This document shows positions 53,507-62,904 of a stretch of DNA of 64,000 nt, piece after piece. The notes under the pieces are model-generated. The model did no database searches. It had not been told where the DNA came from and worked only from the letters and a program-made list of their open reading frames with translations. The DNA comes from Velocimicrobium porci (GTDB taxonomy: Bacteria; Bacillota; Clostridia; Lachnospirales; Lachnospiraceae), in assembly GCF_009696045.1 (NCBI RefSeq), contig NZ_VUMT01000003.1, forward strand, positions 1 through 64,000, in the 5' to 3' direction. The number at the start of each line of letters is the position of its first letter. The stretch's first letter is position 1. The position numbers and the translations under genes were made by a program.

Positions 53507-53872
53507 TCACCCTGTTATTATATCAACCTCTTCATCCTGCCCGCCAATAACCTCAACAACGACTTTATTCGGCAGACAAACAATCGTTTCGCCTGTCTTT
53601 CCAACTTTCCTTTGATGAACACAGACCAAATCCTGACAGGAAGCCTCTTCCATATACGCGCTATGATCTTTGATTACAATAATATTTTCGTTTTCTTTTG
53701 CTGAATGAATTATAATCCTCTGGTTTTCATCTAAAGAATACTGCCCATACTTTTTTCCATTCACTGTAACCAAAATTTGTTTTCCCGGCTCCTCAATCCA
53801 TTTTTGCAGTCCAAGGGAGAAAATAGAAATTATTAATAACACTATAATTAAAATTTTATCATTTCGATTCAA
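53507..53872 (-). CDS. NusG domain II-containing protein
   Basis: A 121-aa protein with one N-terminal TM helix (ILIIVLLIISIFSLGL) and an extracytoplasmic NusG-II domain: ASCQDLVCVHQRKVGKTGETIVCLPNKVVVEV, including CxxxxCVHQG-like spacing. The start is TTG 53872 with AAAGGAG upstream. It pairs with the Gx transporter gene 48 nt on, a constant association in Clostridia that often includes electron-transfer proteins. Confidence 0.85.
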   Translation of the reverse strand: MNRNDKILIIVLLIISIFSLGLQKWIEEPGKQILVTVNGKKYGQYSLDENQRIIIHSAKENENIIVIKDHSAYMEEASCQDLVCVHQRKVGKTGETIVCLPNKVVVEVIGGQDEEVDIITG

Positions 53873-53966
53873 ATTCGTTTTCTCCTTTTTTTACGATTTA
53901 AAATATACCATTTCATATAGTATAACATAAAACGCATAGAAACATGTAAAAAATAGACGAATTTTC

Positions 53967-53996
53967 TTGACAGCTCTTTACTCCTCTACCTATAAT
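53967..53996 (+). promoter_or_regulatory. Promoter of the Mrr-type gene
   Basis: TTGACA (53967-53972), 18-nt spacer, TATAAT (53991-53996), 47 bp before ATG 54044. Confidence 0.75.
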
Positions 53997-54043
53997 ACTG
54001 GTATCATAATATATTTTTACAAAAATAGTCCAAGAGGTACATT

Positions 54044-54631
54044 ATGTTAAACTATATAAAAAAATTAAGTTATTTTTTCATAGAATCCATTGTATTATTT
54101 CTGGTGATTCTTTCTTTCCTATTGCTTAAAACAACACTTTCAATTAATCAAAATTGGATTATAGTTCTTCTTATTATTTCCTTCTGTCTTGTTCTAATTA
54201 TAAAAATTCAAATAAAAAAATGGAATCGCTTCCGAATTCTACACTTTTCTATAAAAAAAGTAGACAAAATGACAGGAATTGAATTTGAAAATTTTTTACT
54301 CACCTATTTTAAATCTCTAGGCTGTGAAGCCCAAACGACAAAAGCTTCAAATGACTATGGTGCAGATTTGATTCTAGAATATAAAAAGAGGAAAATATCC
54401 GTTCAGGCAAAACGCTACCAGGGAACCATTGGCGTAAAAGCGGTTCAAGAGGTAATTGGCTCCATGGCTTATTATAATACCGACTGTGGTCTGGTCGTCA
54501 CGAATTCTTATTACAGCAAAAATGCAGAAGAACTGGCTTTTGCAAATAATGTAATTTTATGGGATAGGGATGTTTTAATTCAAATGATGAATCACGAAAA
54601 TATGACCGGATATCTTAGTGAATTTTTATAA
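54044..54631 (+). CDS. Membrane-anchored Mrr-type restriction endonuclease-like protein
   Basis: A 195-aa protein. Two N-terminal TM helices (FIESIVLFLVILSFLLL, WIIVLLIISFCLVLII) precede an Mrr_cat domain: MTGIEFENFLLTYFKSLGCEAQTTKASNDYGADLILEYKKRKISVQAKRY has the Glu, the Asp of YGADLIL and the QAK catalytic motif of the PD-(D/E)XK fold, then GVKAVQEVIGSMAYY. It is probably a type IV (modification-dependent) or DNA-maintenance nuclease acting at the membrane. No methylase partner adjoins. Confidence 0.82.
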   Translation: MLNYIKKLSYFFIESIVLFLVILSFLLLKTTLSINQNWIIVLLIISFCLVLIIKIQIKKWNRFRILHFSIKKVDKMTGIEFENFLLTYFKSLGCEAQTTKASNDYGADLILEYKKRKISVQAKRYQGTIGVKAVQEVIGSMAYYNTDCGLVVTNSYYSKNAEELAFANNVILWDRDVLIQMMNHENMTGYLSEFL

Positions 54632-54688
54632 CATTATTAAGAATAATTTGTCAACTTCTCCGAATTATTACATTTTTATTACTTTTTA

Positions 54689-54717
54689 TTGCGTTTTCAT
54701 TAATTTTTTGCTATATT
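54689..54717 (+). promoter_or_regulatory. Candidate promoter of the CHAP gene
   Basis: TTGCGT (54689-54694), 17-nt spacer, TATATT (54712-54717), 35 bp before ATG 54753. Confidence 0.5.
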
Positions 54718-54752
54718 AGTAAATGGAAAATGTTTTAGGAGGGGTATACATA

Positions 54753-55346
54753 ATGTTACATAGAGGGAGACGGCAACTTGCTATCTTATTAATGGCTTTT
54801 ACATTTTTAGTTGGAAGTATGCCAGCTATACATGCTTATGCTGCTTCAGAAGAAGATGATAAAAAACAAGAATCCGTTAAAGAAATTGATGAGAATAATA
54901 GAGATTCAGATAATAAATTGTTAAAAACTCAAATAATTACGATAAAAGGAAGTAATTTTGTAGCCGATACACTAAACGGCGTTGAGGCACTTTACCGCAC
55001 CGGTGGTAACGACGGAAGCAATGCAACCTATTCTTGTGCAGCTTATATTAAACGTTACTATAAAGAAAATTTTGGTGTTTCTGTCAACAATCTTTTTGGT
55101 GGAAGAACACCAAACGCTTCCAAAGGAAACTTTCGTTCTGTCAAAAAACCTCAGGTTGGTGATGTTGTAGCCTGCTCTAGTACAAGCGGTTCAAACCATT
55201 GGGCTGTTGTAAAAAAAATTAATAATAATAACACGGTTACACTAATCGAACAGAATTGGAAATGGTCCCAAGGCGGTCAGACTTTATGCAAAATTAACCG
55301 CAGTATTTCTGTTGCAAGCGCAAAGTTTTATCGTTTAAATCAATAG
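54753..55346 (+). CDS. Secreted CHAP-domain protein
   Basis: The 197-aa product has a signal peptide (RRQLAILLMAFTFLVGSMPAIHAYA), an acidic linker, and a CHAP amidase/endopeptidase domain: YSCAAYIKRYYKENFGV (catalytic Cys), PQVGDVVACSS, SNHWAVVKKI (catalytic His), VTLIEQNW (third polar residue). It likely cuts peptidoglycan peptides or cross-bridges outside the cell. ATG 54753 is used: TTAGGAGGGG lies upstream and the signal peptide starts here. Confidence 0.82.
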   Translation: MLHRGRRQLAILLMAFTFLVGSMPAIHAYAASEEDDKKQESVKEIDENNRDSDNKLLKTQIITIKGSNFVADTLNGVEALYRTGGNDGSNATYSCAAYIKRYYKENFGVSVNNLFGGRTPNASKGNFRSVKKPQVGDVVACSSTSGSNHWAVVKKINNNNTVTLIEQNWKWSQGGQTLCKINRSISVASAKFYRLNQ

Positions 55347-55390
55347 TACATAAATTATACAGAAAATCAATTTTGAATTCGATTTTACCC

Positions 55391-55427
55391 AGGGAGGATG
55401 CTACCTTTTTTGCATACCTCCCTTTTC
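55391..55427 (+). terminator. Terminator of the CHAP gene
   Basis: AGGGAGGATGC (55391-55401) pairs with GCATACCTCCCT with one bulge, followed by TTTTCATTTT. Confidence 0.7.
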
Positions 55428-55449
55428 ATTTTGGTAAACTTCTCTTTCC

Positions 55450-55716
55450 TTATGGAACATGAATTGTATTCTGGTGAAGATATTTTTCCTTGGTGGCCAA
55501 CCCCCCGCGAATATGACGTTCCGATTTGTTTAAGTCAAGCACGGCTCTGGCCTTCTTTGCTAATGCAGGATTTATAACGGATAAACGTTCTGTAACATCC
55601 TTATGTACAGTACTTTTGCTAATTCCAAATTGCTTTGCTGTCTGCCTTACAGTAGCATTATTTTCAATAATATAATTAGCAATACTAACTGCCCGCTCTT
55701 CGATATATGCCTTCAA
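55450..55716 (-). CDS. spoIIID: Sporulation transcription factor SpoIIID
   Basis: An 88-aa HTH protein: YIEERAVSIANYIIENNATVRQTAKQFGISKSTVHKDVTERL, then NPALAKKARAVLDLNKSERHIRGG, the conserved SpoIIID sequence. It is a mother-cell regulator of sigma-E and sigma-K genes. The start is TTG 55716 with GAGGGGA upstream. Its presence argues for endospore formation. Confidence 0.95.
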   Translation of the reverse strand: MKAYIEERAVSIANYIIENNATVRQTAKQFGISKSTVHKDVTERLSVINPALAKKARAVLDLNKSERHIRGGLATKEKYLHQNTIHVP

Positions 55717-55812
55717 AAAATCCCCTCGAAATATGTTTTTTACATCTTATGCACAAACCCGGATTTATATGAATTAGCTATAATCAAAATTTTGGACTTT
55801 GTCATCCTAGTG

Positions 55813-58254
55813 CTATGCAATTTCTTCTGAATTTTTCTTAATTTCACCAACAACTAACATAATTTCTTTTGCCGTTCCCAAATCGTTTTTAAATAATGAA
55901 GTAATACTTCCTACACTTCGAAATGGTTCTTGCATAAACACTGCATTATCATCTACATTTCCATTTGCTACAATATAATCAATTATCAAACGGACAAATT
56001 TTATCTGATTACTATTCAGCCTCTCCTCCGAAAGGAATTTGCTAAATGCCTCATTAACTGCCGTTCGGTCGACCCCAACTATTTTTCTGATTAACGCCCC
56101 AATTGGTGTATCGCCATATTCTTTCACGTAATCTTCTCGGGTTCCCAACTCTTTCCATAAAATTTTTTCTAATTCTTTTAAATCGCTTTCTGACAATCGC
56201 TTATTATTTCTTATTTTATAAACTGCAAGATTATCTTGATGCTCTTTTAAATAAAATTCTACCTTTTTACGATAATTTTTCAAATCATTTTCCAATTTTA
56301 ATGGTGTTCCTTCCAAACTGGCAACAATTTCATCATTAAAATCCGTATAGTAGATTCTTTGTCTTTCTTTTTCTATAAACTTCAACAAATCCCGGAGTGC
56401 TTTTCTTACGAAATCGAGGTTTAATGGATTCACATTCTCCCAAAACTCTTCTGTCATTACTTTTTCGATGATATTCCTTTGTTCCTTTACCTCTGAAATA
56501 TTATAAAGTTTTGACAGCTCTTCTGCTGTTTTAATAATTCTGTTTATCGTCAGCGAAGCATTATTTCCCTGTAAAATTGCTAAGCTCACACTATAAATTA
56601 AGTAATCAAATCTTCGAACTAACTCATCCTCTTTTGCCGGTGTAACAAGTGGGGAAATATGTTCTTTTATTTCTGCAATTTCAATAGATTCTAAATTGTC
56701 CCAAGAAGATAATTCTTTATATTTTTCAACAAATCGCAGATGCCCTTTTACACGAAAACTATTTTGATTCAATGCAACAACACTCCCTTGTAATTCATTG
56801 ACCAAATTTCTCCGATAACTCACAAAAGCATCATCAAGCATATACTTCGACTCCTGAAGTTCTCTTACTATCATTGTCTTTGTATTATAAATTTTTTCAC
56901 TCATAGAAGCCATGATTCCACCTTCCGTTCCATGAGTATCCGCCCGGAAAAATTCAAAGTTATTGCAAAAATCAAAAATAAGAAATTTTTCCTTATCAAT
57001 TCCTGCTCCAAATAAATTCGGACACAATCTGGTTCCACGACCTATCATTTGCCAAAACTTGCTAAATGAACGAACCTTTTTAAAAAATACAAGATTTAAA
57101 ATTTCAGGAATATCAATTCCTGTATCAAGCATGTCAACACTGACTGCAATCTGTGGCATTTTATCTTTCGTACTAAAATCGTCAATTAATGTGTCAACAT
57201 ATTTAATACTATAATCAATCTGTTTTATAAAGTTCTCTCCATATTCCGGATATCGCTTATGAAAACGCTCTACAATCGCCTGGGCATGTCTGCTATTTTT
57301 TGCAAAAATTATAGTTTTTCCTAACTTATCTCCACCTTCTACTTTAAGTCCACACTCCATTAATTTTTTTAAAACTAAATCTATCGTGTCTTTGTTGAAA
57401 AGCCATTCATTAACTGCTGTGTTTGATATATCTTTATCAATTTGCTCATCATCTTCAAACGTTTCATCAAATAAATCTTTCTCTTCATCAGACAAATCAT
57501 CATAGTGAATTCCCTCTTCCATAATTTTAGATTTCACTTCAATTGTTGTATAATCAACCAAATACCCCTCTTGTACTGCCTTATCCAATTCATACGCAAA
57601 AGTAGGGACACCACGTTCCAAATCAAACACACTATATGTATTTCGGTCAATTTCATTTTTTGGCGTTGCAGTCATTCCTAATAACATTGCATCAAAATAA
57701 TTAAAAATATCCTGATACTTTTTATATATGCTTCGATGAGATTCGTCTATAATAATTAAGTCAAAATGTGCAGGAGTAAATAACTTTTCCCCATATTTCG
57801 TTTTTGTTTCATCAATCGCATTCATCATTGTTGCATAAGTAGAAAAAATCATCCTACTCTGCTCAGGATTATCTCTGCTATCAAGCAAATTACAGCAGGT
57901 TAAATTAGGAAGTAAATTCACAAAGTTCTTTTTTGCCTGCTTTACCAAAGCTGTCCGGTCTGCCAAAAATAAAACATTTTTAACATAATTATGGCGAGTA
58001 AGGACATCAACAATACTGATACTAACTCTCGTCTTTCCACTTCCTGTCGCCTGAACAATAAGCATCTTCCGTTGTTTTTTCTCAATCGCTTCACATACTG
58101 CAGTAACAGCCTCTTTTTGATAAGGACGATTTGTTATCGCATCACTTATCTTTATACGTCCAAGTGGTTTTGCCGATATCCGCCGGTCAATTTGCAATTG
58201 CAAATCTATTTTAGAAAAAAATCCCAGTACCTTTCTTGGGCTATAACCTCTCAC
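55813..58254 (-). CDS. hsdR: Type I restriction HsdR, N-terminally truncated
   Basis: An 813-aa EcoEI-like helicase part: TNRPYQKEAVTAVCEAI, Walker A QATGSGKTR, DEAD-type IIIDESHRS, TATPKNEID, IGRGTRLCPNLFG, plus the EcoEI_R_C domain. The nuclease domain that normally precedes (about 150-400 aa) is absent. Translation could start at GTG 58254, overlapping the hsdM stop (GTGA), without a visible RBS. Upstream of that GTG, the same frame keeps reading HsdR-like sequence (FEIYCTDD before VRGYSPRK) inside the hsdM 3' end. This shows that a deletion joined the two genes. Confidence 0.85.
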   Translation of the reverse strand: MRGYSPRKVLGFFSKIDLQLQIDRRISAKPLGRIKISDAITNRPYQKEAVTAVCEAIEKKQRKMLIVQATGSGKTRVSISIVDVLTRHNYVKNVLFLADRTALVKQAKKNFVNLLPNLTCCNLLDSRDNPEQSRMIFSTYATMMNAIDETKTKYGEKLFTPAHFDLIIIDESHRSIYKKYQDIFNYFDAMLLGMTATPKNEIDRNTYSVFDLERGVPTFAYELDKAVQEGYLVDYTTIEVKSKIMEEGIHYDDLSDEEKDLFDETFEDDEQIDKDISNTAVNEWLFNKDTIDLVLKKLMECGLKVEGGDKLGKTIIFAKNSRHAQAIVERFHKRYPEYGENFIKQIDYSIKYVDTLIDDFSTKDKMPQIAVSVDMLDTGIDIPEILNLVFFKKVRSFSKFWQMIGRGTRLCPNLFGAGIDKEKFLIFDFCNNFEFFRADTHGTEGGIMASMSEKIYNTKTMIVRELQESKYMLDDAFVSYRRNLVNELQGSVVALNQNSFRVKGHLRFVEKYKELSSWDNLESIEIAEIKEHISPLVTPAKEDELVRRFDYLIYSVSLAILQGNNASLTINRIIKTAEELSKLYNISEVKEQRNIIEKVMTEEFWENVNPLNLDFVRKALRDLLKFIEKERQRIYYTDFNDEIVASLEGTPLKLENDLKNYRKKVEFYLKEHQDNLAVYKIRNNKRLSESDLKELEKILWKELGTREDYVKEYGDTPIGALIRKIVGVDRTAVNEAFSKFLSEERLNSNQIKFVRLIIDYIVANGNVDDNAVFMQEPFRSVGSITSLFKNDLGTAKEIMLVVGEIKKNSEEIA

Positions 58255-59762
58255 ATCATCGGTACAGTAAATTTCAAATCCGAATCTGAATCTGAATCTG
58301 TTTTTTTCTGTAACATTCCCTTTAGCTCCGCTAGTTCCTTTTGAATTTCCATTTCTAAATTTTCAATTCGTTTAAGAATCACTTCAGAAGGGTCGTATTC
58401 GATTCTTTCGTATTCGATTTCTTTATATTTATTAATTGACAAATCATAATCATTGTCTCTAATTTCCTCAATCGGTACCAGAAAGCTTTGTTCCTTACGT
58501 GTTCTTTCTGTTTCTTTTTCTCTATTGTAAAACCGCTCAATAATATCCGGGATATCATTCTCCTCAATCGGCTGGCGCTTGTCATCTAAACTATACCCAT
58601 CCGCCTTCATATCATAAAACCACACATGATCAGTTCCACCATTTGTTGTTTTCGTAAATATTAAAATCGCAGTTGATACTCCTGCATAGGGTTTAAACAC
58701 ACCGCTTGGCATTGAAATAACTGCCTCCAGTTTATTATTATCAACAATTTCTTTACGAATTTGCTTATGTGCCTTACTGCTGCCAAATAGCACACCATCC
58801 GGAACAATGACAGCCGCCCGACCACCAATTTTCAATATCCGTAAAAATAAAGCCAAAAACAGCAATTCCGTTTTCTTCGTTTTTGTCACCTTCAACAAAT
58901 CTGCCGAAACACCGTCATAATCTAAGCTTCCTTTGAACGGCGGATTAGCAAGTACAAGAGAATATTTTTCACTATCTGTATTATTCTCAGATAAACTATC
59001 TTTATAAGAAATATTTGGATTATCAACTCCATGAAGCATCATATTCATTGCACCAATTCGCAACATAGTCCGGTCCATATCAAAACCATAAAACATATTA
59101 TTGTTAAAATGCTCTCTTAATCCGGCATTTAAAAACAAATCCGAATGATTTTCTCTCAGATAGCTCTGTGCTTCAACTAAAAAACCAGCACTCCCCATTG
59201 CCGGGTCAACAATTGTATCACTTGGTGTCGGTTTCATTAGTGCAACCATCATTTTAATAATATGTCTGGGTGTACGAAATTGCCCATTTGTACCGCTTGT
59301 AGCCACCTTATTTAGCAAATATTCATACAAATCTCCTTTTGTATCTGCTTCCGATAAGTCTAGTCCGTCAATTCCATCTACAATTTTTGATAGCATTGCC
59401 GGTGTCGGAATTTTAAAAATTGCATCACCCATATACTTTGCATAAGCAGAATCACCATCTTGATGCAGATTTTTGATAAATGGAAATACGCCATTTAATA
59501 CAATATTATACATTTCTTCCGCAGAACCCAGATTTTTAAATCGACTCCAGCGATACTTTTGACACTCTTGCGGAAAAATTCCCTCATATGGAATTCCTAG
59601 AAAATTAGCCTCTGTTTCTTTCGTTGTTTCAACATCATCCAACTGTTTTATAAATAACAGATAAGTAAACTGCTCAATAACCTCTAAAGGATTCGCAATT
59701 CCACCCGTCCAAAACGTTTCCCAAATTTTATCTACCTTACTCCTTAGTTCACCTGTAATCAT
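58251..59762 (-). CDS. hsdM: Type I DNA methyltransferase subunit HsdM
   Basis: The 503-aa protein has an N-terminal helical domain (MITGELRSKVDKIWETFWTGG) and an N6-adenine methyltransferase domain with DPAMGSAGFLVEAQSYL (SAM site) and the catalytic LANPPFKG. ATG 59762 is used: GAAGGAG lies upstream and the family begins here. After ELKGMLQKK, where such proteins usually end, it runs through a repeated Asp-Ser tail to TVPMM, encoded by out-of-frame hsdR sequence. No hsdS is adjacent, so target recognition must come from elsewhere or be lost. Confidence 0.9.
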   Translation of the reverse strand: MITGELRSKVDKIWETFWTGGIANPLEVIEQFTYLLFIKQLDDVETTKETEANFLGIPYEGIFPQECQKYRWSRFKNLGSAEEMYNIVLNGVFPFIKNLHQDGDSAYAKYMGDAIFKIPTPAMLSKIVDGIDGLDLSEADTKGDLYEYLLNKVATSGTNGQFRTPRHIIKMMVALMKPTPSDTIVDPAMGSAGFLVEAQSYLRENHSDLFLNAGLREHFNNNMFYGFDMDRTMLRIGAMNMMLHGVDNPNISYKDSLSENNTDSEKYSLVLANPPFKGSLDYDGVSADLLKVTKTKKTELLFLALFLRILKIGGRAAVIVPDGVLFGSSKAHKQIRKEIVDNNKLEAVISMPSGVFKPYAGVSTAILIFTKTTNGGTDHVWFYDMKADGYSLDDKRQPIEENDIPDIIERFYNREKETERTRKEQSFLVPIEEIRDNDYDLSINKYKEIEYERIEYDPSEVILKRIENLEMEIQKELAELKGMLQKKTDSDSDSDLKFTVPMM

Positions 59763-59845
59763 GATCGTTTCTCCTTCTAAACATACTGTTTTCATTATAT
59801 CAAAAAACCCCATTAATGTAAAAATTATTAGACTCTTTATCCAAA

Positions 59846-59875
59846 TTGAATCGGTATTGTTTTCTATGATATAAT
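59846..59875 (+). promoter_or_regulatory. Promoter of the MATE gene
   Basis: TTGAAT (59846-59851), 18-nt spacer, TATAAT (59870-59875), 44 bp before ATG 59920. Confidence 0.6.
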
Positions 59876-59919
59876 AAACAATGCTATAACAAACGATAAA
59901 GGAGAAAAGTTGAGCTTAT

Positions 59920-61299
59920 ATGATAAATAAAGAAAACTACAATAAAGCAATTTTAATCTCTATTTTGACCCTCGCATGGCCCACGGTTTTAGAACAATTT
60001 TTACAGACAATCGTTCAGTATATTGATACTGCAATGGTCGGACAGTTAGGTGCAAAAGCAACTGCGGCTGTTGGTATCAGTACTACAGTTAATTGGCTCA
60101 TTAACAGCCCTTTATCTGCTGCCGGTGTCGGACTAACCGCATACATTGCCAAATCAATCGGTGCAAAGCAATATGAAAATGCCAAAAAGGCTTCCGTACA
60201 ATCCATTTTTCTTACTTTAAGCCTTGGAATTTTTATCGGCATTCTTACATTAGGCATCAGTCCGTTTCTTCCTAATTGGCTTGGTGCAGAAGCCTCCATT
60301 CAAAAAGAAGCCAGCACCTATTTTGCAATTATTTGCCTTCCAATGTTATTTCGTGCTTCCATTATTTTGTTCGGAGCTGTTCTGCGCGCCGCTGGTGACA
60401 CAAAAACGCCAATGCGGGTCAATGTTACAATGAATCTGATTAATATTATTTTAAATTACATTTTTATTTACGATACCAAAACCATCAAAATTTCTTCTGC
60501 CACCTTTACAATATGGGGTGCAGGTCTTGGTACTACAGGTGCAGGACTGGGTACTGCCATTTCTTATGTAATTGGTGGTCTTTATATGATAATCGTCTGG
60601 TATCGTACACCTGTTATATCACCCGCACACCAGTCAATTCGAATTAACAGACACATTCTTCATGCTTGTGTAAAAGTAGGCTTTCCTGTTGCATTAGAAC
60701 GAACTTTTTCCTGCTTAGGTCATGTTGTATTTACTTCTCTTGTAGCCAATCTCGGTACAATTGCTTTTGCTGCTCACACAATTGCATTAACTGCAGAAGA
60801 AGCCTTTTATATTCCCGGATATGGAATGCAGGCTGCGGCTGCCACATTATCCGGGAACGCAGTTGGTGCCGGAGATAATCTTAAATTAAAACATATAACC
60901 CGTACCCTACTCTGGCTTATCGTGGCAATCATGGCAGCCAGTGGCGGTTTACTCTTTTTTAATGCTTCTTTTATCATGAGCATATTTACAAAAGATTCGG
61001 ACGTGATTCATCTTGGAACAACTGTACTTAAAATGGTTGCCATTTCAGAACCTGTTTTCGGTATCGCCGTTATTTTAGAAGGAATTTTTAATGGAGTCGG
61101 CGACACACTGGTACCCTTTTTTATTTCTCTTTCCTGTATGTGGGGCATCCGAATCCTAATGACCTATTTATTTATTCATTTTGGGAATGCGAATCTGCCC
61201 ACTATATGGTGCTGTATGATAGCCAATAATGTATGTCAGGGCTGTATTATGTTTTTTCGCTATAAACGTGGAAACTGGAATCCAATCGGAAAAAAATAA
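59920..61299 (+). CDS. MATE family efflux transporter
   Basis: A 459-aa, 12-helix protein in two homologous halves: WPTVLEQFLQTIVQYIDTAMVGQLGAKATAAVGI opens the first, VGFPVALERTFSCLGHVVFTSLVANLG the second, both typical of MatE domains (DinF/NorM). It exports cationic drugs or metabolites using a Na+ or H+ gradient. AAGGAG precedes ATG 59920 at a longer than usual distance. Confidence 0.92.
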   Translation: MINKENYNKAILISILTLAWPTVLEQFLQTIVQYIDTAMVGQLGAKATAAVGISTTVNWLINSPLSAAGVGLTAYIAKSIGAKQYENAKKASVQSIFLTLSLGIFIGILTLGISPFLPNWLGAEASIQKEASTYFAIICLPMLFRASIILFGAVLRAAGDTKTPMRVNVTMNLINIILNYIFIYDTKTIKISSATFTIWGAGLGTTGAGLGTAISYVIGGLYMIIVWYRTPVISPAHQSIRINRHILHACVKVGFPVALERTFSCLGHVVFTSLVANLGTIAFAAHTIALTAEEAFYIPGYGMQAAAATLSGNAVGAGDNLKLKHITRTLLWLIVAIMAASGGLLFFNASFIMSIFTKDSDVIHLGTTVLKMVAISEPVFGIAVILEGIFNGVGDTLVPFFISLSCMWGIRILMTYLFIHFGNANLPTIWCCMIANNVCQGCIMFFRYKRGNWNPIGKK

Positions 61300-61370
61300 T
61301 GGTTTTTCTTGTATTTTTCGCTTTAAAGCTTTTCCGCGTCAAAGTTTTAAAGAATTTTTATGCGATTTGC

Positions 61371-61399
61371 TTGACATTAAATTTTTCTTTTCCTATAAT
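61371..61399 (+). promoter_or_regulatory. Sigma-A promoter of the NSS transporter gene
   Basis: TTGACA (61371-61376), 17-nt spacer, TATAAT (61394-61399): full consensus. Confidence 0.85.
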
Positions 61400-61462
61400 G
61401 AGAGCAGATTGACCTAAAATTAATAAAAAACAATGGGAATACCCTTAAAAAAGGAGAAGAAA

Positions 61463-62797
61463 ATGAAACAAAAAAAAATATCAGCCCACAAAAATGGAAC
61501 GTTCAGTAATTCCATCGGCTTTATTTTGGCATGTGTCGGATCCGCCGTTGGTCTTGGAAATATATGGATGTTCCCTTATCGGCTTGGACAATATGGGGGT
61601 GCAGCTTTTTTAATTCCATATTTATTTTTTATACTGCTTTTTGGGCTAACCGGTCTTTCAGCAGAGTTTGGAATTGGACGCCTTGCACAAACAGGAACAC
61701 TAGGTGCCTATGACCTATGTTGGAAAAAAAACAAACTACATAAATTGGGGAAAACAATTGGATGGATACCTCTCCTTGGTTCACTTGGAATTGCAACCGG
61801 CTATTCAATAATAATTGGCTGGGTACTCCGTTCTCTTTGGGGTTCCTTTTCCGGTGAATTGCTAAATCAGGATTCCTCTATTTATTTTTCCCAGGCAACC
61901 GGTGACTTTGGAAGTCTTCCATGGCATGTTATTGTTATTTTTATCACTTTAATCATTTTATTAACGGGTTCTACTCTACAAATTGAGCGGGCAAATAAAA
62001 TTATGATGCCAATATTCTTCCTTTTATTCACATTTCTTGCAATTCGGTCATGGTTTTTACCAGGTTCTATTGAAGGATATAAGTTTTTATTTATTCCAAA
62101 ATGGGATTACTTATTGCAAGCAGACACATGGATTATGGCGATGGGACAAGCATTCTTTTCCCTATCCATTACCGGTTCCGGCATGATTGTATATGGTTCT
62201 TATTTAAGCAAAAACGAAGACATTCCCAATGCTTCTTTTCGTACCGCCTTTTTCGATACAATTGCCGCGCTCTTATCTGCACTCGCAATAATGCCTGCGG
62301 TATTTGCATTTCAAATTGAACCAACAAGAGGTCCGTCCCTTATGTTTATCACAATTCCTCAAATTTTCCAAAAGATGCCTTTTGGTCAATTATTTGCAAT
62401 CTTTTTCTTTTTATCAGTGACATTTGCCGGAATAACCTCTTTAATCAACATGTTTGAAGCAGTAATCGAAAGTCTTCAGAACCGGTTTCAGTTAAATAGA
62501 AAAATTGCTGTTCTTATTTGTGGAACAATCTGTTTATCCGTTGGCATCTTTTTAGAAGCTGAACCAAAAGTAGGTTCCTTTATGGATTTTATTACAATTA
62601 TCGTCGTACCATTTGGTGCAGTTTTTGGAGCGATCTCAATCTATTATGCACTTGGTAAATATGAAATTGAAAAAGAACTCAATATTGGTCGTAAGAAAAA
62701 CCTTCCTTTATGTTTTGGAAAAATTGCAAGATACATTTATGTACCATTAACGATTATAATCTTTATTCTCGGACTAATTTATAAAGGAATCGGCTAA
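61463..62797 (+). CDS. Sodium-dependent (NSS/SNF) transporter
   Basis: A 444-aa protein of the neurotransmitter:sodium symporter family, bacterial 11-helix type: FSNSIGFILACVGSAVGLGNIWMFPYRLGQYGGAAFLIPYLFF is the TM1 sodium/substrate motif, with GQAFFSLSITGSGMIVYGSYL later. It imports amino acids with Na+; which one is unknown. ATG 61463 is used: AAAAAAGGAGAAG lies just upstream, and an ATG at 61433 precedes that RBS. Confidence 0.9.
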   Translation: MKQKKISAHKNGTFSNSIGFILACVGSAVGLGNIWMFPYRLGQYGGAAFLIPYLFFILLFGLTGLSAEFGIGRLAQTGTLGAYDLCWKKNKLHKLGKTIGWIPLLGSLGIATGYSIIIGWVLRSLWGSFSGELLNQDSSIYFSQATGDFGSLPWHVIVIFITLIILLTGSTLQIERANKIMMPIFFLLFTFLAIRSWFLPGSIEGYKFLFIPKWDYLLQADTWIMAMGQAFFSLSITGSGMIVYGSYLSKNEDIPNASFRTAFFDTIAALLSALAIMPAVFAFQIEPTRGPSLMFITIPQIFQKMPFGQLFAIFFFLSVTFAGITSLINMFEAVIESLQNRFQLNRKIAVLICGTICLSVGIFLEAEPKVGSFMDFITIIVVPFGAVFGAISIYYALGKYEIEKELNIGRKKNLPLCFGKIARYIYVPLTIIIFILGLIYKGIG

Positions 62798-62904
62798 GAA
62801 ATAAAATTTTTGTTAATACATGTAAAATCTCATAAAAATATGCTATAATGAAAATCAATCTTAACGTACTGATTCTTTTTTTGATTTAAGGAGCCTGTAA
62901 ATTT

